This document shows positions 1 to 6,908 of a stretch of 20,133 nucleotides of DNA, in pieces (within the stretch, counting starts at the first letter, position 1; each line of letters starts with the position of its first letter). The notes under the pieces are model-generated. The model ran no database searches. It was given only the letters and a program-made list of their open reading frames with translations, and was not told the origin of the DNA. The position numbers were made by a program, and so were the translations under genes. The DNA comes from a virus. Where the stretch lies: positions 1 to 20,133 of IMG/VR virus record IMGVR_UViG_3300043100_000038; one strand, 5' to 3'.

Positions 1-199
1 CCACATCATTGACCGGCAACCCGCGCTGATGCCCGAGATCATCAACGACCATCACGTGTATCCGATCCGCTAGCATCACCGTGTCACACGCCGTGCAGTC
101 AATTAACGCCTCAATCTGCGCCATCGTTTGAGGCCCGGTGAGCGCCTGATACGTGCCATTGGCGCGGAAAAGACACCTTACCGGGGGTTTGAGATTCAT
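1..199 (-). CDS. DUF3846-like phage protein, N-terminal part, cut by window edge
   Basis: The reading frame starts at an ATG at 199 and runs off the left edge after about 66 codons, so only the N-terminus is present. It begins MNLKPPVRCLF and later reads MVVDDLGHQRGLPVN. An acidic pair, then G, then G-L-P-V-N is the hallmark I recall for the DUF3846 family, found in phage and plasmid accessory genes and of unknown biochemical role. The ATG overlaps the stop codon of the upstream gene (ATGA), which points to translational coupling in the leftward operon. A second, more divergent relative lies at 1098-1454. The family assignment is from memory of the motif and the function is unknown. Confidence 0.6.
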   Translation of the reverse strand, partial: MNLKPPVRCLFRANGTYQALTGPQTMAQIEALIDCTACDTVMLADRIHVMVVDDLGHQRGLPVNDV

Positions 200-645
200 C
201 ATGCGTGAGCCTCGCTCGCGGTGACGTACTGCACGACATTCACGGCACGCCCGTGGCCCTTGAGATTTTCGAGCCACACGGTGCACTCGTTGAGTGAGCC
301 CGTGAAACCGAGTTCAAGCGCCACCATCCACACGGCCACACCATTGGGCACACGGCCCTCACGCTGCACACTCATGCTCATGTGCCGCATGGTGCCGTGC
401 GGGTGGTGCAATTCCATGCTGAAGGTGACCATATAGGCCGCAGGTATATCAACGGTCTGCTCGGTCATCCGCTCACGGTGTTCGGTCTTGCCGTCAGATG
501 TGAGAAGCAGCGCGGGTAAGGTGAGCATGTCGACCGGGCGCTCATTGGCGAGCGCGCGGATGCGCTGCAGCGCGATGCGTTCATGTTCACCGATGAGCAG
601 GGGTGTGCCGGTCATCACAGTGTGCTGTTCATGCTTGTGCGGCAT
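199..645 (-). CDS. Hypothetical phage protein, 148 aa
   Basis: I do not recognise this family. The frame is open upstream to 915, but that part overlaps the H-NS-like gene in another frame and has low-complexity, shadow-like composition. I chose the ATG at 645 (MPHKHEQHTV), which overlaps the 3' end of the H-NS-like gene by 17 bp. ATGs at 675 and 615 are alternatives, and none has a convincing Shine-Dalgarno. The protein has no membrane segment or Cys cluster. Its middle is rich in His and Met (MELHHPHGTMRHMSMSVQ), and its C-terminal half looks like a mixed alpha/beta fold (NGVAVWMVALELGFTG). It sits between the H-NS-like gene and the truncated DUF3846-like gene and is probably co-transcribed with both. 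Confidence 0.6.
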   Translation of the reverse strand: MPHKHEQHTVMTGTPLLIGEHERIALQRIRALANERPVDMLTLPALLLTSDGKTEHRERMTEQTVDIPAAYMVTFSMELHHPHGTMRHMSMSVQREGRVPNGVAVWMVALELGFTGSLNECTVWLENLKGHGRAVNVVQYVTASEAHA

Positions 646-967
646 CACGAATGAGAAAGGCGTCACGGTCCCCATTGATCCATGCGGGGGCCTTGCCGAT
701 ACCGGACCAGGTAGCACCGTTTTCGGGGTTCCGGTACTTGGGCGGATAGTTGCGTTTTGCCTCTTTCGGCGGAAAGCTCGAAGGCTGGGATTTTTTGGGC
801 GGCACGATCTGCGTTTTGACAAAACCGAGATCGAAGGGAGAAAGGCCGAACTTCGCAATAAGCGTTTTACACGTATCAGCAGCTTCACGTGATTCAATCG
901 CGCGGACTTCAGCAAGCTCGGTTTGCAGCTTCAAAAGCTGCGCCTGCAGTTCATCGTATCTGCTCAT
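629..967 (-). CDS. H-NS family nucleoid-associated / xenogeneic silencer-like protein
   Basis: This 112-aa protein has the H-NS layout. Residues 1-35 form a coiled-coil-like oligomerisation helix (MSRYDELQAQLLKLQTELAE), followed by a proline- and lysine-rich linker (about 52-78) and a C-terminal DNA-binding motif at about 78-97 (YRNPENGATWSGIGKAPAWI). The family binds AT-rich DNA in the minor groove and silences or remodels transcription. The TWSGxGKxPxWI form is typical of betaproteobacterial H-NS. The usual Q/R-G-R minor-groove triplet reads I-G-K here, an oddity in the key contact. The ATG at 967 has a good Shine-Dalgarno (GAGGG, about 6 nt upstream). A 130-nt gap separates it from the upstream gene, so it may have its own promoter. 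Confidence 0.88.
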   Translation of the reverse strand: MSRYDELQAQLLKLQTELAEVRAIESREAADTCKTLIAKFGLSPFDLGFVKTQIVPPKKSQPSSFPPKEAKRNYPPKYRNPENGATWSGIGKAPAWINGDRDAFLIRDAAQA

Positions 968-1097
968 GACATCCCTCGTTTATCTCAGGTAGTAAGCCCA
1001 CGCCTCTGCCCGGCATGGTGCGGTGCTGCTACAGCGGAAAAACGAAACTCGCGCTCACTTTATTCCGGTTCTTTTTTGTGGCCTTGTAAGCGCCTTA

Positions 1098-1454
1098 TTA
1101 CACCACTGATGCGTCGACCGCCCATTCGATGCTATCGCGCACGCAATCGAGCGCGCAGATGGGGTTGTCGTAGGTGCCATCTCGCGTGACACCCACCCAC
1201 AACGCGCAACCGGCCAGCGTGGCATGGGGATAAAGGCGACACCGGAAATAAGCCTGCTCGATAGTGCGTATCTTGCCAAGCTCATCAACGAGCAGCACAT
1301 CACCGTGTGACTTATGCGGGGATAACTGCTCAATGTCGCTACAGTGCAGCAGGGCATATATTTCCGCCAATTCGTCGCCACTGTCAACGGGTGCGGAAAT
1401 AAATATCTGTGTGACTGCCCGCTTAAAAGGGTCGATCAGATATGCATGGCGCAT
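1098..1454 (-). CDS. DUF3846-like phage protein
   Basis: This 118-aa protein starts at an ATG whose A is the last base of the preceding stop codon (TAATG), a coupled start. It contains AEIYALLHCSDIEQL, then GDVLLVDELGK, and ends with LAGCALWVGVTRDG. A helix, an acidic VDExG turn and a final G-x-A-L-x-V-G strand match the pattern I associate with DUF3846, a small family common in phages and plasmids with no known activity. It is more divergent than the copy at 1-199, because the G-L-P-V-N segment is absent. Two relatives in one operon suggest duplication or separate acquisition. Family call moderate, function unknown. Confidence 0.6.
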   Translation of the reverse strand: MRHAYLIDPFKRAVTQIFISAPVDSGDELAEIYALLHCSDIEQLSPHKSHGDVLLVDELGKIRTIEQAYFRCRLYPHATLAGCALWVGVTRDGTYDNPICALDCVRDSIEWAVDASVV

Positions 1455-2173
1455 TACTTGCCCCGTGGAAAGAAATCACGAATGTCACCGAGTGGCGGCA
1501 AGCTGGTTTGCATGCCGGGACGCATCACACCTCTCACGGGGTCGCGTTCAAGTATCTGCTTTTGTTCACCCACCATCAGCACCATCGCATCGTCATAATC
1601 CCGATGGTTTGCAAAGGGCACGTTGCCCACCGGGCCGATGAGTTCGCAGAGCAGTGCATCACGGTCAAGGTTATAGAGTGAGCGGCATGGACTTGGACGG
1701 TGTTCGTAAATCGAGCACGCATTATCTTTGAGGAAAGGGCACGGGTTGTGATAACCGCTTTCTATATCGTCACGCTTTCTCACACCGGTGTAATGCTTTG
1801 GTTTGACTCCGATGCGCTTGCCAATCAACTCGGCCTCGGGTGAAAAGATAAGCACCGATTGATGACAGCAGTGAGAGCACCCACGCCTGCAGGCCGCATA
1901 AGGTTTGATAAGTTTTCCAAGCTCATCGAGTGCCGCCCATACCGCCTCAATCTTTGCATACACCGAGCGCGGACTTTTGAGCACTGCATTGAGTCTTTTG
2001 TGTTGAGCAGTCTTGAGCGGCATGATTCCCTTGTTCATGGCTTCAATTTTTTGCTCAAGCTCGCCACTAGATTTGATCTCAAGCCATCGCTCTGCTACCG
2101 CTTCACCATGAGCCTCAATCTCTGCCTTTGAGACATGATGCAACGGGTGCACTTGAGGTGTGGGAGCGTTCAT
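1454..2173 (-). CDS. YkgJ-family cysteine-cluster (zinc/iron-chelating) protein
   Basis: This 239-aa protein has an alpha-helical N-terminal half (about 1-90). It then carries a cysteine-cluster domain with ACRRGCSHCCHQSV near residue 94, followed by NPCPFLKDNACSIYEHRPSPCR near 142-164. The spacing C-x3-C-x2-CC ... CPFL ... C-x-IYxxRPxxCR is the signature of the YkgJ/CxxCxxCC family, thought to bind Zn or an Fe-S centre. Its biochemical role is unresolved. The start overlaps the upstream stop by 4 bp (ATGA) and the stop touches the next start (TAATG), so it is embedded in the leftward operon. Its role in a phage is unclear. Confidence 0.85.
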   Translation of the reverse strand: MNAPTPQVHPLHHVSKAEIEAHGEAVAERWLEIKSSGELEQKIEAMNKGIMPLKTAQHKRLNAVLKSPRSVYAKIEAVWAALDELGKLIKPYAACRRGCSHCCHQSVLIFSPEAELIGKRIGVKPKHYTGVRKRDDIESGYHNPCPFLKDNACSIYEHRPSPCRSLYNLDRDALLCELIGPVGNVPFANHRDYDDAMVLMVGEQKQILERDPVRGVMRPGMQTSLPPLGDIRDFFPRGK

Positions 2174-2538
2174 GTTTTGCGCGCTACAAAGGAGGATTGC
2201 TCAAGGTCTTTATCTTTGTTGACCTCATCGAGCAGCAGCATGGCGAAGAGCAGGCGGGGGTCGATATCGGAGGGTATTGGCTTGTCACTGTGAGCCTCAC
2301 TGATGGGTGCGAACCTCACAAAATTGCACGCTGAATCTATCTCTACTATGTCCCATCGACCATCACTGTCTCTATAGATAACTCTTTGATAAGGGTGACC
2401 GGTCTTAAGCTCGCCCGTTGCCATCAGGGCTCTCAAAACGTTCTCTATATCGTTGGTCACAGTCCGCTGCTTCGAGTGGTCACCGGTATCCTGGATAGCA
2501 CACAGGTTTAGGGTGTGAGTCTTGTATGTAGCAATCAT
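2170..2538 (-). CDS. Hypothetical protein, first gene of the leftward operon
   Basis: This 122-aa protein of unrecognised family begins MIATYKTHTLNLCAIQDTGD and is mixed charged, with a short region resembling a beta-sheet (GHPYQRVIYRDSDGRWDIVEID). It has no membrane segment or Cys cluster. The start at 2538 is well supported by the upstream sequence CGAGGGAATATG, the same type of ribosome-binding site as the H-NS-like gene in this operon. It overlaps the following YkgJ-type gene by 4 bp. Its leader (2539-2740) carries the CTAGG repeat cluster and a TATAAT box inside an inverted repeat. This gene and those downstream are probably regulated from there. Confidence 0.72.
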   Translation of the reverse strand: MIATYKTHTLNLCAIQDTGDHSKQRTVTNDIENVLRALMATGELKTGHPYQRVIYRDSDGRWDIVEIDSACNFVRFAPISEAHSDKPIPSDIDPRLLFAMLLLDEVNKDKDLEQSSFVARKT

Positions 2539-2566
2539 ATTCCCTCGTTTTGGTTTGGCTCTGTCT

Positions 2567-2629
2567 CTAGGTCTTGGACTGCCAAGCGCTCTAGGTGTGG
2601 GTGTCTAGGGCTCTAGGTTTGAGACTAGG
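2567..2629. repeat. Cluster of five CTAGG motifs in operon leader
   Basis: CTAGG occurs at 2567, 2591, 2605, 2613 and 2625, five copies in 63 bp. Read along the leftward transcript the consensus is roughly (A/G)ACCTAGAG. The spacings are 24, 14, 8 and 12 bp. CTAG is generally rare in proteobacterial DNA, so clustering is unlikely by chance. The cluster lies just upstream of the ribosome-binding site of the gene starting at 2538, between it and the putative promoter at 2736-2741. It could be an operator array, an RNA-binding leader or a recombination site; I cannot tell which. Confidence 0.6.
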
Positions 2630-2720
2630 TTTCAAGGGCTCGGGAGTTTGTTTGCAAGGGCTTAAATTGAACATGATGAGCCTTAAGATTTTGCTAAGGG
2701 TTGAGACAATTTGAGCGGAG

Positions 2721-2769
2721 CGCGCCGCCGTTCCGATTATAGAAAAGTCACGCCACCCAGGGCGGCGCG
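2721..2769 (-). promoter_or_regulatory. Leftward TATAAT box framed by a 9-bp inverted repeat
   Basis: A perfect TATAAT on the minus strand (2741 to 2736) sits inside an inverted repeat with 9-bp perfect arms, CGCGCCGCC at 2721-2729 and GGCGGCGCG at 2761-2769. The right arm covers the expected -35 position and the left arm lies about where transcription would begin. No good -35 hexamer is seen. This suggests a regulated promoter for the leftward operon, with the arms as operator half-sites. Promoter activity is inferred. Confidence 0.45.
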
Positions 2770-2800
2770 TATTGGGAAATATTGGCGGGGTTTACCCTCG

Positions 2801-2817
2801 GTTTGACCGGTCTAAAC
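2801..2817. repeat. Near-perfect palindrome, possible attachment or operator site
   Basis: GTTTGACCGGTCTAAAC is centred on the 8-bp palindrome GACCGGTC, with GTTT and AAAC flanks that differ from perfect symmetry by one base. It lies about 140 bp upstream of the serine recombinase, where attP sites of such integrases often occur. It could equally be an operator. The evidence is symmetry and position only. Confidence 0.3.
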
Positions 2818-2909
2818 AGCCTTGCGCGCCTTGAGCCACGCGGTGCACGGTTATTTTTTGGGGTGGGCGCGGGTGCTGTATTTCAGGTTCGCCACGGCTG
2901 GCCGTAGAG

Positions 2910-2931
2910 AACCCGGTGTATAATCCGGGTT
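2910..2931 (+). promoter_or_regulatory. Integrase promoter -10 inside a 7-bp inverted repeat
   Basis: The arms AACCCGG (2910-2916) and CCGGGTT (2925-2931) enclose a perfect TATAAT (2919-2924). No clear -35 hexamer is found 16-18 bp upstream. The box is about 35 bp before the ATG of the recombinase, so it would give a short leader. The symmetry over the -10 element suggests repressor control, possibly autoregulation. Function inferred. Confidence 0.5.
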
Positions 2932-2958
2932 CCGTCAGTCTTTGGCCTCGAAACCCTT

Positions 2959-4692
2959 ATGAAACAAGCCTCTCAAGCCGCCGCGAAGCGTTCGCGGGCC
3001 ACCGCTTCGGCCACCCCTGCAGCATCACGCCGCCTCTATAGCTATTTCCGTTTCAGTGACAAGCGGCAAGGCAAGGGAACCAGTCTTGAGCGGCAGACCA
3101 AAGGCGCGCGCGAGTATGCGGTGACCCATGGTTATGTGTTCGATGAAAGCCTCACGATGCGCGATCTCGGCACATCCGCTTACCGTGGAAAAAACGCCGA
3201 CCCGCGCAGTGAGTTCGGTGCGTTTCTCGCGGCCATCGAGGGGGGTGCGGTGCCGCGTGGTTCGGTGCTCTATGTCGAATCGCTCGACCGGCTTTCACGG
3301 CAGCACGTGCTGCGCGCGATGGCGCAACTCACGCTCATCATCGAGAACGATGTGACCATTGTCACCGGTGTCGATGGCATGGAATACAGCCTCGAAGTGA
3401 TTGAAAAAAACTCGGGCATTCTCTTCATGGCAATGGGCATCATGATGCGGGCTAATAACGAGTCATCACAGAAAAGCCAGCGTGCCAACGACACGCTGCT
3501 CGGCAAGTGCGAGCGGTGGCAGAAAGGTGAACGCGGGTTTTATATCCCGGCAGGCATCAACCCTTCATGGGTGCGCTACCTGACTGAAGAGAAGCGGTGG
3601 GAGTTCAATGAGGAAAAGGCCGAACCGATCCGCGCGGCAATCCAGTTTTTTCGTGAAGGGCACGGCGGCCTCGGCATCATGCGAAAACTTGCCGAGCAGT
3701 TTGGCAAGGTGGACGGTATCGGCAACATGAGCCGGGTTTATCAGGTGATGCGCAACCGGGTATTGACCGGCGAAAAAAAGCTCACCGTTAAAGGCAAGGT
3801 ATTCACGCTCGTGGGCTATTACCCGGCACTGCTCAGTGAGGCAGAATTCGCAAGCCTGCAATACCTGCTCGACCAGCGCGGCGGCGGGCGGCAGGTGCGC
3901 GGTGACTTCGGCAACATTCTCACCGGCAACGGCCTCGCGTGCTGCGGTTACTGCGGCAACGTCTATTCAGCGCAGAACATGCGCAACCGGGCGGGCACCG
4001 GATGGCACCGCCGCCTTCGGTGCATGGGCAACGTGGGCCTTGAGAATCACTGCCGCTTTGCCAGTGTTCGCCTGCCTGCCATTGAGCGCGCCATCATTCA
4101 CTACTGCGGCGATCAGGTGAACCTTTCCACACTACTCGCGGGCAACGATCCGCGCACCGGCCTTGAGGGGCAATTGGCGCTCGCTCGTGGCGAAGTGCGC
4201 AGGCTCGAAGGTGAAATGAAAAGCCTGATGCGCTCGCTCGCCAAAGTCACCGATGAGATACAGCGCGAGTTCTATGAACAGGAATCGGGTGAGATCGCGG
4301 GCCACCTGAAAAAGCGGCGCGAAGAAGCGGCACACCTTGAGCGCGAACTGGCGAATGCGCAGGCGGTGGCTATTCCTGCCGCTTCGGAGTTGTGGCAGCA
4401 GATCGCGGCGGGGGTTGATGCGCTCGACCTTGATGACCGGATGACCGCCCGCCGCCTGCTTCATGAGACATTCAAGAAAATCAATGTGTACAGCCGGGGC
4501 GTGCCTGCGAGTGACGACGCAAAAACCGTCGTGATTGAACTTATCTCACGCCGTGACACAAGCCGGGTGTTGGAGATCAACGGCAGCACCGGCGAATTAC
4601 TGCGTGAGGCCATCGAACTCGCGGACCTCGCACACGTGCCTGACGCACCGGTCGCGCGCAACGCGCGGACCACAAAAAAGCGCGCCGCATAA
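2959..4692 (+). CDS. Large serine recombinase (phage integrase)
   Basis: This 577-aa protein has the full large-serine-recombinase layout. After a basic N-terminal tail comes the catalytic resolvase domain (about 26-180), with YSYFRFSDK (Arg31 and the likely nucleophile Ser33), TSLERQ, and the ESLDRLSR arginine motif near 111-118. The 'recombinase' DNA-binding domain follows (about 200-310). A zinc ribbon has CCGYC near 328 and LRC...NHC near 354-366. A long coiled coil (about 390-460) may control attP/attB synapsis. Such enzymes integrate phage DNA at attB by double-strand cleavage through a 5'-phosphoserine link. No Shine-Dalgarno precedes the ATG. It is flanked by a promoter-like repeat upstream and a strong terminator downstream, so it is a single-gene unit. 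Confidence 0.95.
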   Translation: MKQASQAAAKRSRATASATPAASRRLYSYFRFSDKRQGKGTSLERQTKGAREYAVTHGYVFDESLTMRDLGTSAYRGKNADPRSEFGAFLAAIEGGAVPRGSVLYVESLDRLSRQHVLRAMAQLTLIIENDVTIVTGVDGMEYSLEVIEKNSGILFMAMGIMMRANNESSQKSQRANDTLLGKCERWQKGERGFYIPAGINPSWVRYLTEEKRWEFNEEKAEPIRAAIQFFREGHGGLGIMRKLAEQFGKVDGIGNMSRVYQVMRNRVLTGEKKLTVKGKVFTLVGYYPALLSEAEFASLQYLLDQRGGGRQVRGDFGNILTGNGLACCGYCGNVYSAQNMRNRAGTGWHRRLRCMGNVGLENHCRFASVRLPAIERAIIHYCGDQVNLSTLLAGNDPRTGLEGQLALARGEVRRLEGEMKSLMRSLAKVTDEIQREFYEQESGEIAGHLKKRREEAAHLERELANAQAVAIPAASELWQQIAAGVDALDLDDRMTARRLLHETFKKINVYSRGVPASDDAKTVVIELISRRDTSRVLEINGSTGELLREAIELADLAHVPDAPVARNARTTKKRAA

Positions 4693-4710
4693 GCCTCGCG
4701 CACAAAGAGA

Positions 4711-4738
4711 AAAGCCCCGTGATAACGGGGCTTTTTTT
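4711..4738 (+). terminator. Rho-independent terminator after integrase
   Basis: A perfect 10-bp stem pairs AAAGCCCCGT (4711-4720) with ACGGGGCTTT (4725-4734), with a GATA loop and a run of seven T. It ends the integrase transcript. On the opposite strand it is preceded by A-rich and followed by T-rich sequence, so it may also stop the convergent leftward operon ending at 4757. Confidence 0.93.
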
Positions 4739-4756
4739 ATGGGCGCTACACCCGCG

Positions 4757-5041
4757 CTAGTGCACATCGTCGGGCAGGTGATCGGGTGACGAAATCACCT
4801 TGAGCGTGCCCTGGCCGATCAGAAAATTGCGGTACGCGAGAATTGATACGTTAAACGCCTCTTCGAGCACCGCATCACCGCTCTCGATGATCCGCCCATC
4901 ATCATCGAGTATGGCGAGCGTGGCATGCCTGCCGTCGATGGTCTGAACGCGCAGGCCTTGCCACGGTATCGCACTAATCACCGATTGTCGAAGCGGCGGC
5001 CCGTTCGCGGGCTCAACCGGTGTCGCCTTCAGTCTTTTCAT
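4757..5041 (-). CDS. Hypothetical phage protein, last gene of the recombination operon
   Basis: This 94-aa protein begins MKRLKATPVEPANG. The frame is open to 5080, but the ATG at 5041 has a GGGAG ribosome-binding site 7 nt upstream and fits the 29-bp overlap with the preceding gene. The sequence predicts a small beta-rich domain (LRVQTIDGRHATLAILDDDG) and an amphipathic C-terminal segment (NVSILAYRNFLIGQGTLKVI). I do not recognise the family and see no catalytic motif. It lies directly upstream of the terminator shared with the integrase gene. Confidence 0.6.
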   Translation of the reverse strand: MKRLKATPVEPANGPPLRQSVISAIPWQGLRVQTIDGRHATLAILDDDGRIIESGDAVLEEAFNVSILAYRNFLIGQGTLKVISSPDHLPDDVH

Positions 5042-5249
5042 TATCCTGCTCCCTGATGCCTGCCTCATTATCATTGCCACCGATCTGCAGCCCCTCTGTG
5101 GGCTCGCTTAGTCCATAGTCTGCCAGTGTATCGAAACACGTCTCACAAAGCCCGCTGATGCCCGTTTCGAGCCATCCCGCCGCGCTGTACACGTTCGCCT
5201 CGGTGAACGGCTCACCGCAGCGGCGGCAACGTGTGCGGGCGGCGGCCAT
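5013..5249 (-). CDS. Small zinc-ribbon phage protein
   Basis: This 78-aa protein has two Cys pairs, CRRCGEPFTEANVYS near the N-terminus and GLCETCFD about 25 residues later. They form a C-x2-C ... C-x2-C zinc ribbon. The pattern 'C-x2-C-x4-TEANVxSxAGWxETxISGLC' resembles small conserved proteins I have seen in phage recombination operons. They have no assigned function and may bind DNA or protein. The C-terminal 30 residues are acidic and Gly/Asn-rich and look disordered. The start at 5249 lies just after the stop of the upstream gene (5253), so it is tightly coupled. Confidence 0.7.
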   Translation of the reverse strand: MAAARTRCRRCGEPFTEANVYSAAGWLETGISGLCETCFDTLADYGLSEPTEGLQIGGNDNEAGIREQDNEKTEGDTG

Positions 5250-5252
5250 GGC

Positions 5253-5477
5253 CTACCCGTTCCAGGTGCTCGGGTCGGACCCGCGTGAGTCTTTCCAGAA
5301 ACACGGGCCGCACAGGCCCGAATCGATCACAACCGCGCCATCATGCAGGCCGGTGACCGTGGGGCACTCGCCGCAGTTCTCGCAGGACTGCGCATAATCC
5401 GGCTCATACCGGTCGACCGCGCCGGTGATATCAGGCGGGCTCAACCTCTCGTGTTTCCTGCGGCTTCTCGATGACAT
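5253..5477 (-). CDS. Small Cys-rich (zinc-binding) phage protein
   Basis: This 74-aa protein starts at the ATG at 5477, with AGGGAG upstream. The frame is open to 5576, but that extension is read inside the preceding gene and has no ribosome-binding site. The core SCENCGECPTVTG ... SGLCGPCFWKD gives C-x2-C-x2-C and C-x2-C clusters, consistent with one bound zinc. The 'CGxxPTVTG...LCGPC' arrangement recurs in small phage proteins of unknown function. It overlaps the upstream gene by 47 bp and is followed at 3 bp by another zinc-ribbon gene, so two small zinc proteins sit side by side. Confidence 0.68.
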   Translation of the reverse strand: MSSRSRRKHERLSPPDITGAVDRYEPDYAQSCENCGECPTVTGLHDGAVVIDSGLCGPCFWKDSRGSDPSTWNG

Positions 5478-6114
5478 GGCGCGCGCTCCCTTTGGTGAGT
5501 AACTTGCCCGGTATGCCCATGGTGAGGCCGATGGCCTCGTGCATGCTATGCGTGATGAGCGCGAGCGCATCGGCATGCGTCACGGTGAGGTAATCCACCG
5601 GGGCCGCGAAGTGCTCAACGCGCAGGCTACCGGGCACCAGCTTGAAAGTGATCGGCAGCTTCATGCGCATGCTGCGCAGGGCTTCGGCCTGGTCACGCGC
5701 CTCGCGCTCGGCGCGTTTCGTTTTCATGTGGTCGATCACACCGGCATTCAGCCCGTGCATTGAGGCCACCTCACGCAGCAGGCACCACCACATGAACGGC
5801 GCGTGATTGTCGTGCACTTTCTGCAGATTGCCGAGCAGGCGTTCGAAGCGCTGCAGGAAGGAAACGAACGGCGCAGAGCAACCATAACTCGCCGCGAAGG
5901 CAATCAGGCCACTCACACGCCTGCCTTCAAACATTGTCCGATACTCGGCATCGGGGATGAGCCACCCCACCGGGCAACGCTTGCCATCCATGGCGCGATA
6001 GGTGCACATATCCATGTTTAGCGCGCGCTCGCCCTGCTCAAGCATGTGCCATGCGGCAATGTCAAAAACATCCTGCTCGGTCAACTCTTCGAGCATCCGG
6101 GTTGTGAGATTCAT
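5431..6114 (-). CDS. Conserved phage protein with 'CxYR..G..CPVG.LI' motif
   Basis: In this 227-aa protein the N-terminal domain (about 10-130) carries DVFDIAAWHMLEQG, then MCTYRAMDGKRCPVGWLIPDAEY, then LLGNLQKVHDNH. This set matches a family seen in many phages and plasmids whose function I do not know. The Cys and Tyr-Arg residues are its conserved core. The C-terminal half (HMKTKRAEREARDQAEALRS and onward) is unrelated and may be a phage-specific extension. The ATG at 6114 follows a GAGG sequence 9 nt upstream. A 31-bp gap separates it from the preceding gene, one of the few gaps in the operon. Confidence 0.72.
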   Translation of the reverse strand: MNLTTRMLEELTEQDVFDIAAWHMLEQGERALNMDMCTYRAMDGKRCPVGWLIPDAEYRTMFEGRRVSGLIAFAASYGCSAPFVSFLQRFERLLGNLQKVHDNHAPFMWWCLLREVASMHGLNAGVIDHMKTKRAEREARDQAEALRSMRMKLPITFKLVPGSLRVEHFAAPVDYLTVTHADALALITHSMHEAIGLTMGIPGKLLTKGSARHVIEKPQETREVEPA

Positions 6115-6145
6115 GATGCGTCACCTCGTTTTTTCAGGGGTTTAA

Positions 6146-6658
6146 CTACTCTTCGTCATCGTCACCGGCAACGGTGGCATTCGTTAAATCGAGCGACACC
6201 GGCACCGAGTGGTTGAGCAGGCCTGACAGCTTGCCCACCTCTTCGGGTGTGGGGTGCACCTGCGCCCGTGCGATGCAGGCGCAGGTGCCACCCTCGCGCA
6301 ACGTCATGCTCAGTTTGCCGAACACGGCATCAGGAAAGATGAGATCACCTTTAGCCTTGCCGTTGCCCGAGTGCACGTGCATGCCCACGCCCGATAGTTC
6401 GCTATCCCACTTTACCGTGCCAAGCTGGGGGAACCGCACGTGTGTTAAATGCTCGGCATCGGGGCCTAACATATCGGGATCATCGGGCGGCGCATAGAAC
6501 GATTCGCGCAGGCCGGTGGCGAGCCCATCGAGCGCCGTGTTGGGCACATCAAACGCAAGTTTGATATCCACACACGACACTTCGGCATCACCGTGCAACT
6601 CGGTGCGCAGATTGAGGTGCGCAATTTTCATTGGGTGTTTCGTCAACTCAAGCATCAT
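6146..6658 (-). CDS. Conserved phage protein of unknown function in recombination operon
   Basis: This 170-aa protein looks all-beta. It has alternating hydrophobic strands with motifs such as LNLRTELHGD near the N-terminus, VRFPQLGTVKWDSELSG in the middle and GGTCACIARAQVHPT in the C-terminal third. It ends with acidic DDDEE. I recall similar proteins beside exonuclease/annealing genes in proteobacterial phages but know no assigned function. A single-strand-binding or accessory recombination role is conceivable from position only. The start at 6658 overlaps the upstream gene by 11 bp. A second ATG nine codons downstream (MKIAHLNL) is a possible alternative start. Confidence 0.68.
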   Translation of the reverse strand: MMLELTKHPMKIAHLNLRTELHGDAEVSCVDIKLAFDVPNTALDGLATGLRESFYAPPDDPDMLGPDAEHLTHVRFPQLGTVKWDSELSGVGMHVHSGNGKAKGDLIFPDAVFGKLSMTLREGGTCACIARAQVHPTPEEVGKLSGLLNHSVPVSLDLTNATVAGDDDEE

Positions 6659-6908
6659 GCCGCTCCCTTCGAAGGCCTAACATTTCCGCGTGAAAATCCT
6701 GCATTTCAAGGTGGATCGCTTCGAGCAGCACCACCGCACTGATGGCATCGAGCGATGCCAGGTGAATGGTGTACTGAAGCAGGGTTTCGACGCCGCCATA
6801 GAACGCAAGCCGCAACTGCTCAACCTGCTCGGGCCGGGTGTCACCTGTCACCATGTGCTCGCGGTAACAGGCCCACTGTTCGGCCATGGTTTTAAGTCTG
6901 CTCATCAT
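6648..6908 (-). CDS. Small conserved phage protein
   Basis: This 86-87-aa helical protein begins MMSRLKTMAEQWACYREHM. The frame is open to 7136, but that extension is Pro/Arg-rich shadow sequence inside the upstream gene. The two consecutive ATGs (6908, 6905) follow GGGAG at good distance. The 'QWxxYR ... P-x-Q-x-E-x-LR-x-AFYxG' pattern recurs in small proteins of temperate phages, with no function assigned. It overlaps the upstream gene by 17 bp and the downstream gene by 11 bp, so translation is coupled throughout. Confidence 0.65.
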   Translation of the reverse strand: MMSRLKTMAEQWACYREHMVTGDTRPEQVEQLRLAFYGGVETLLQYTIHLASLDAISAVVLLEAIHLEMQDFHAEMLGLRRERHDA

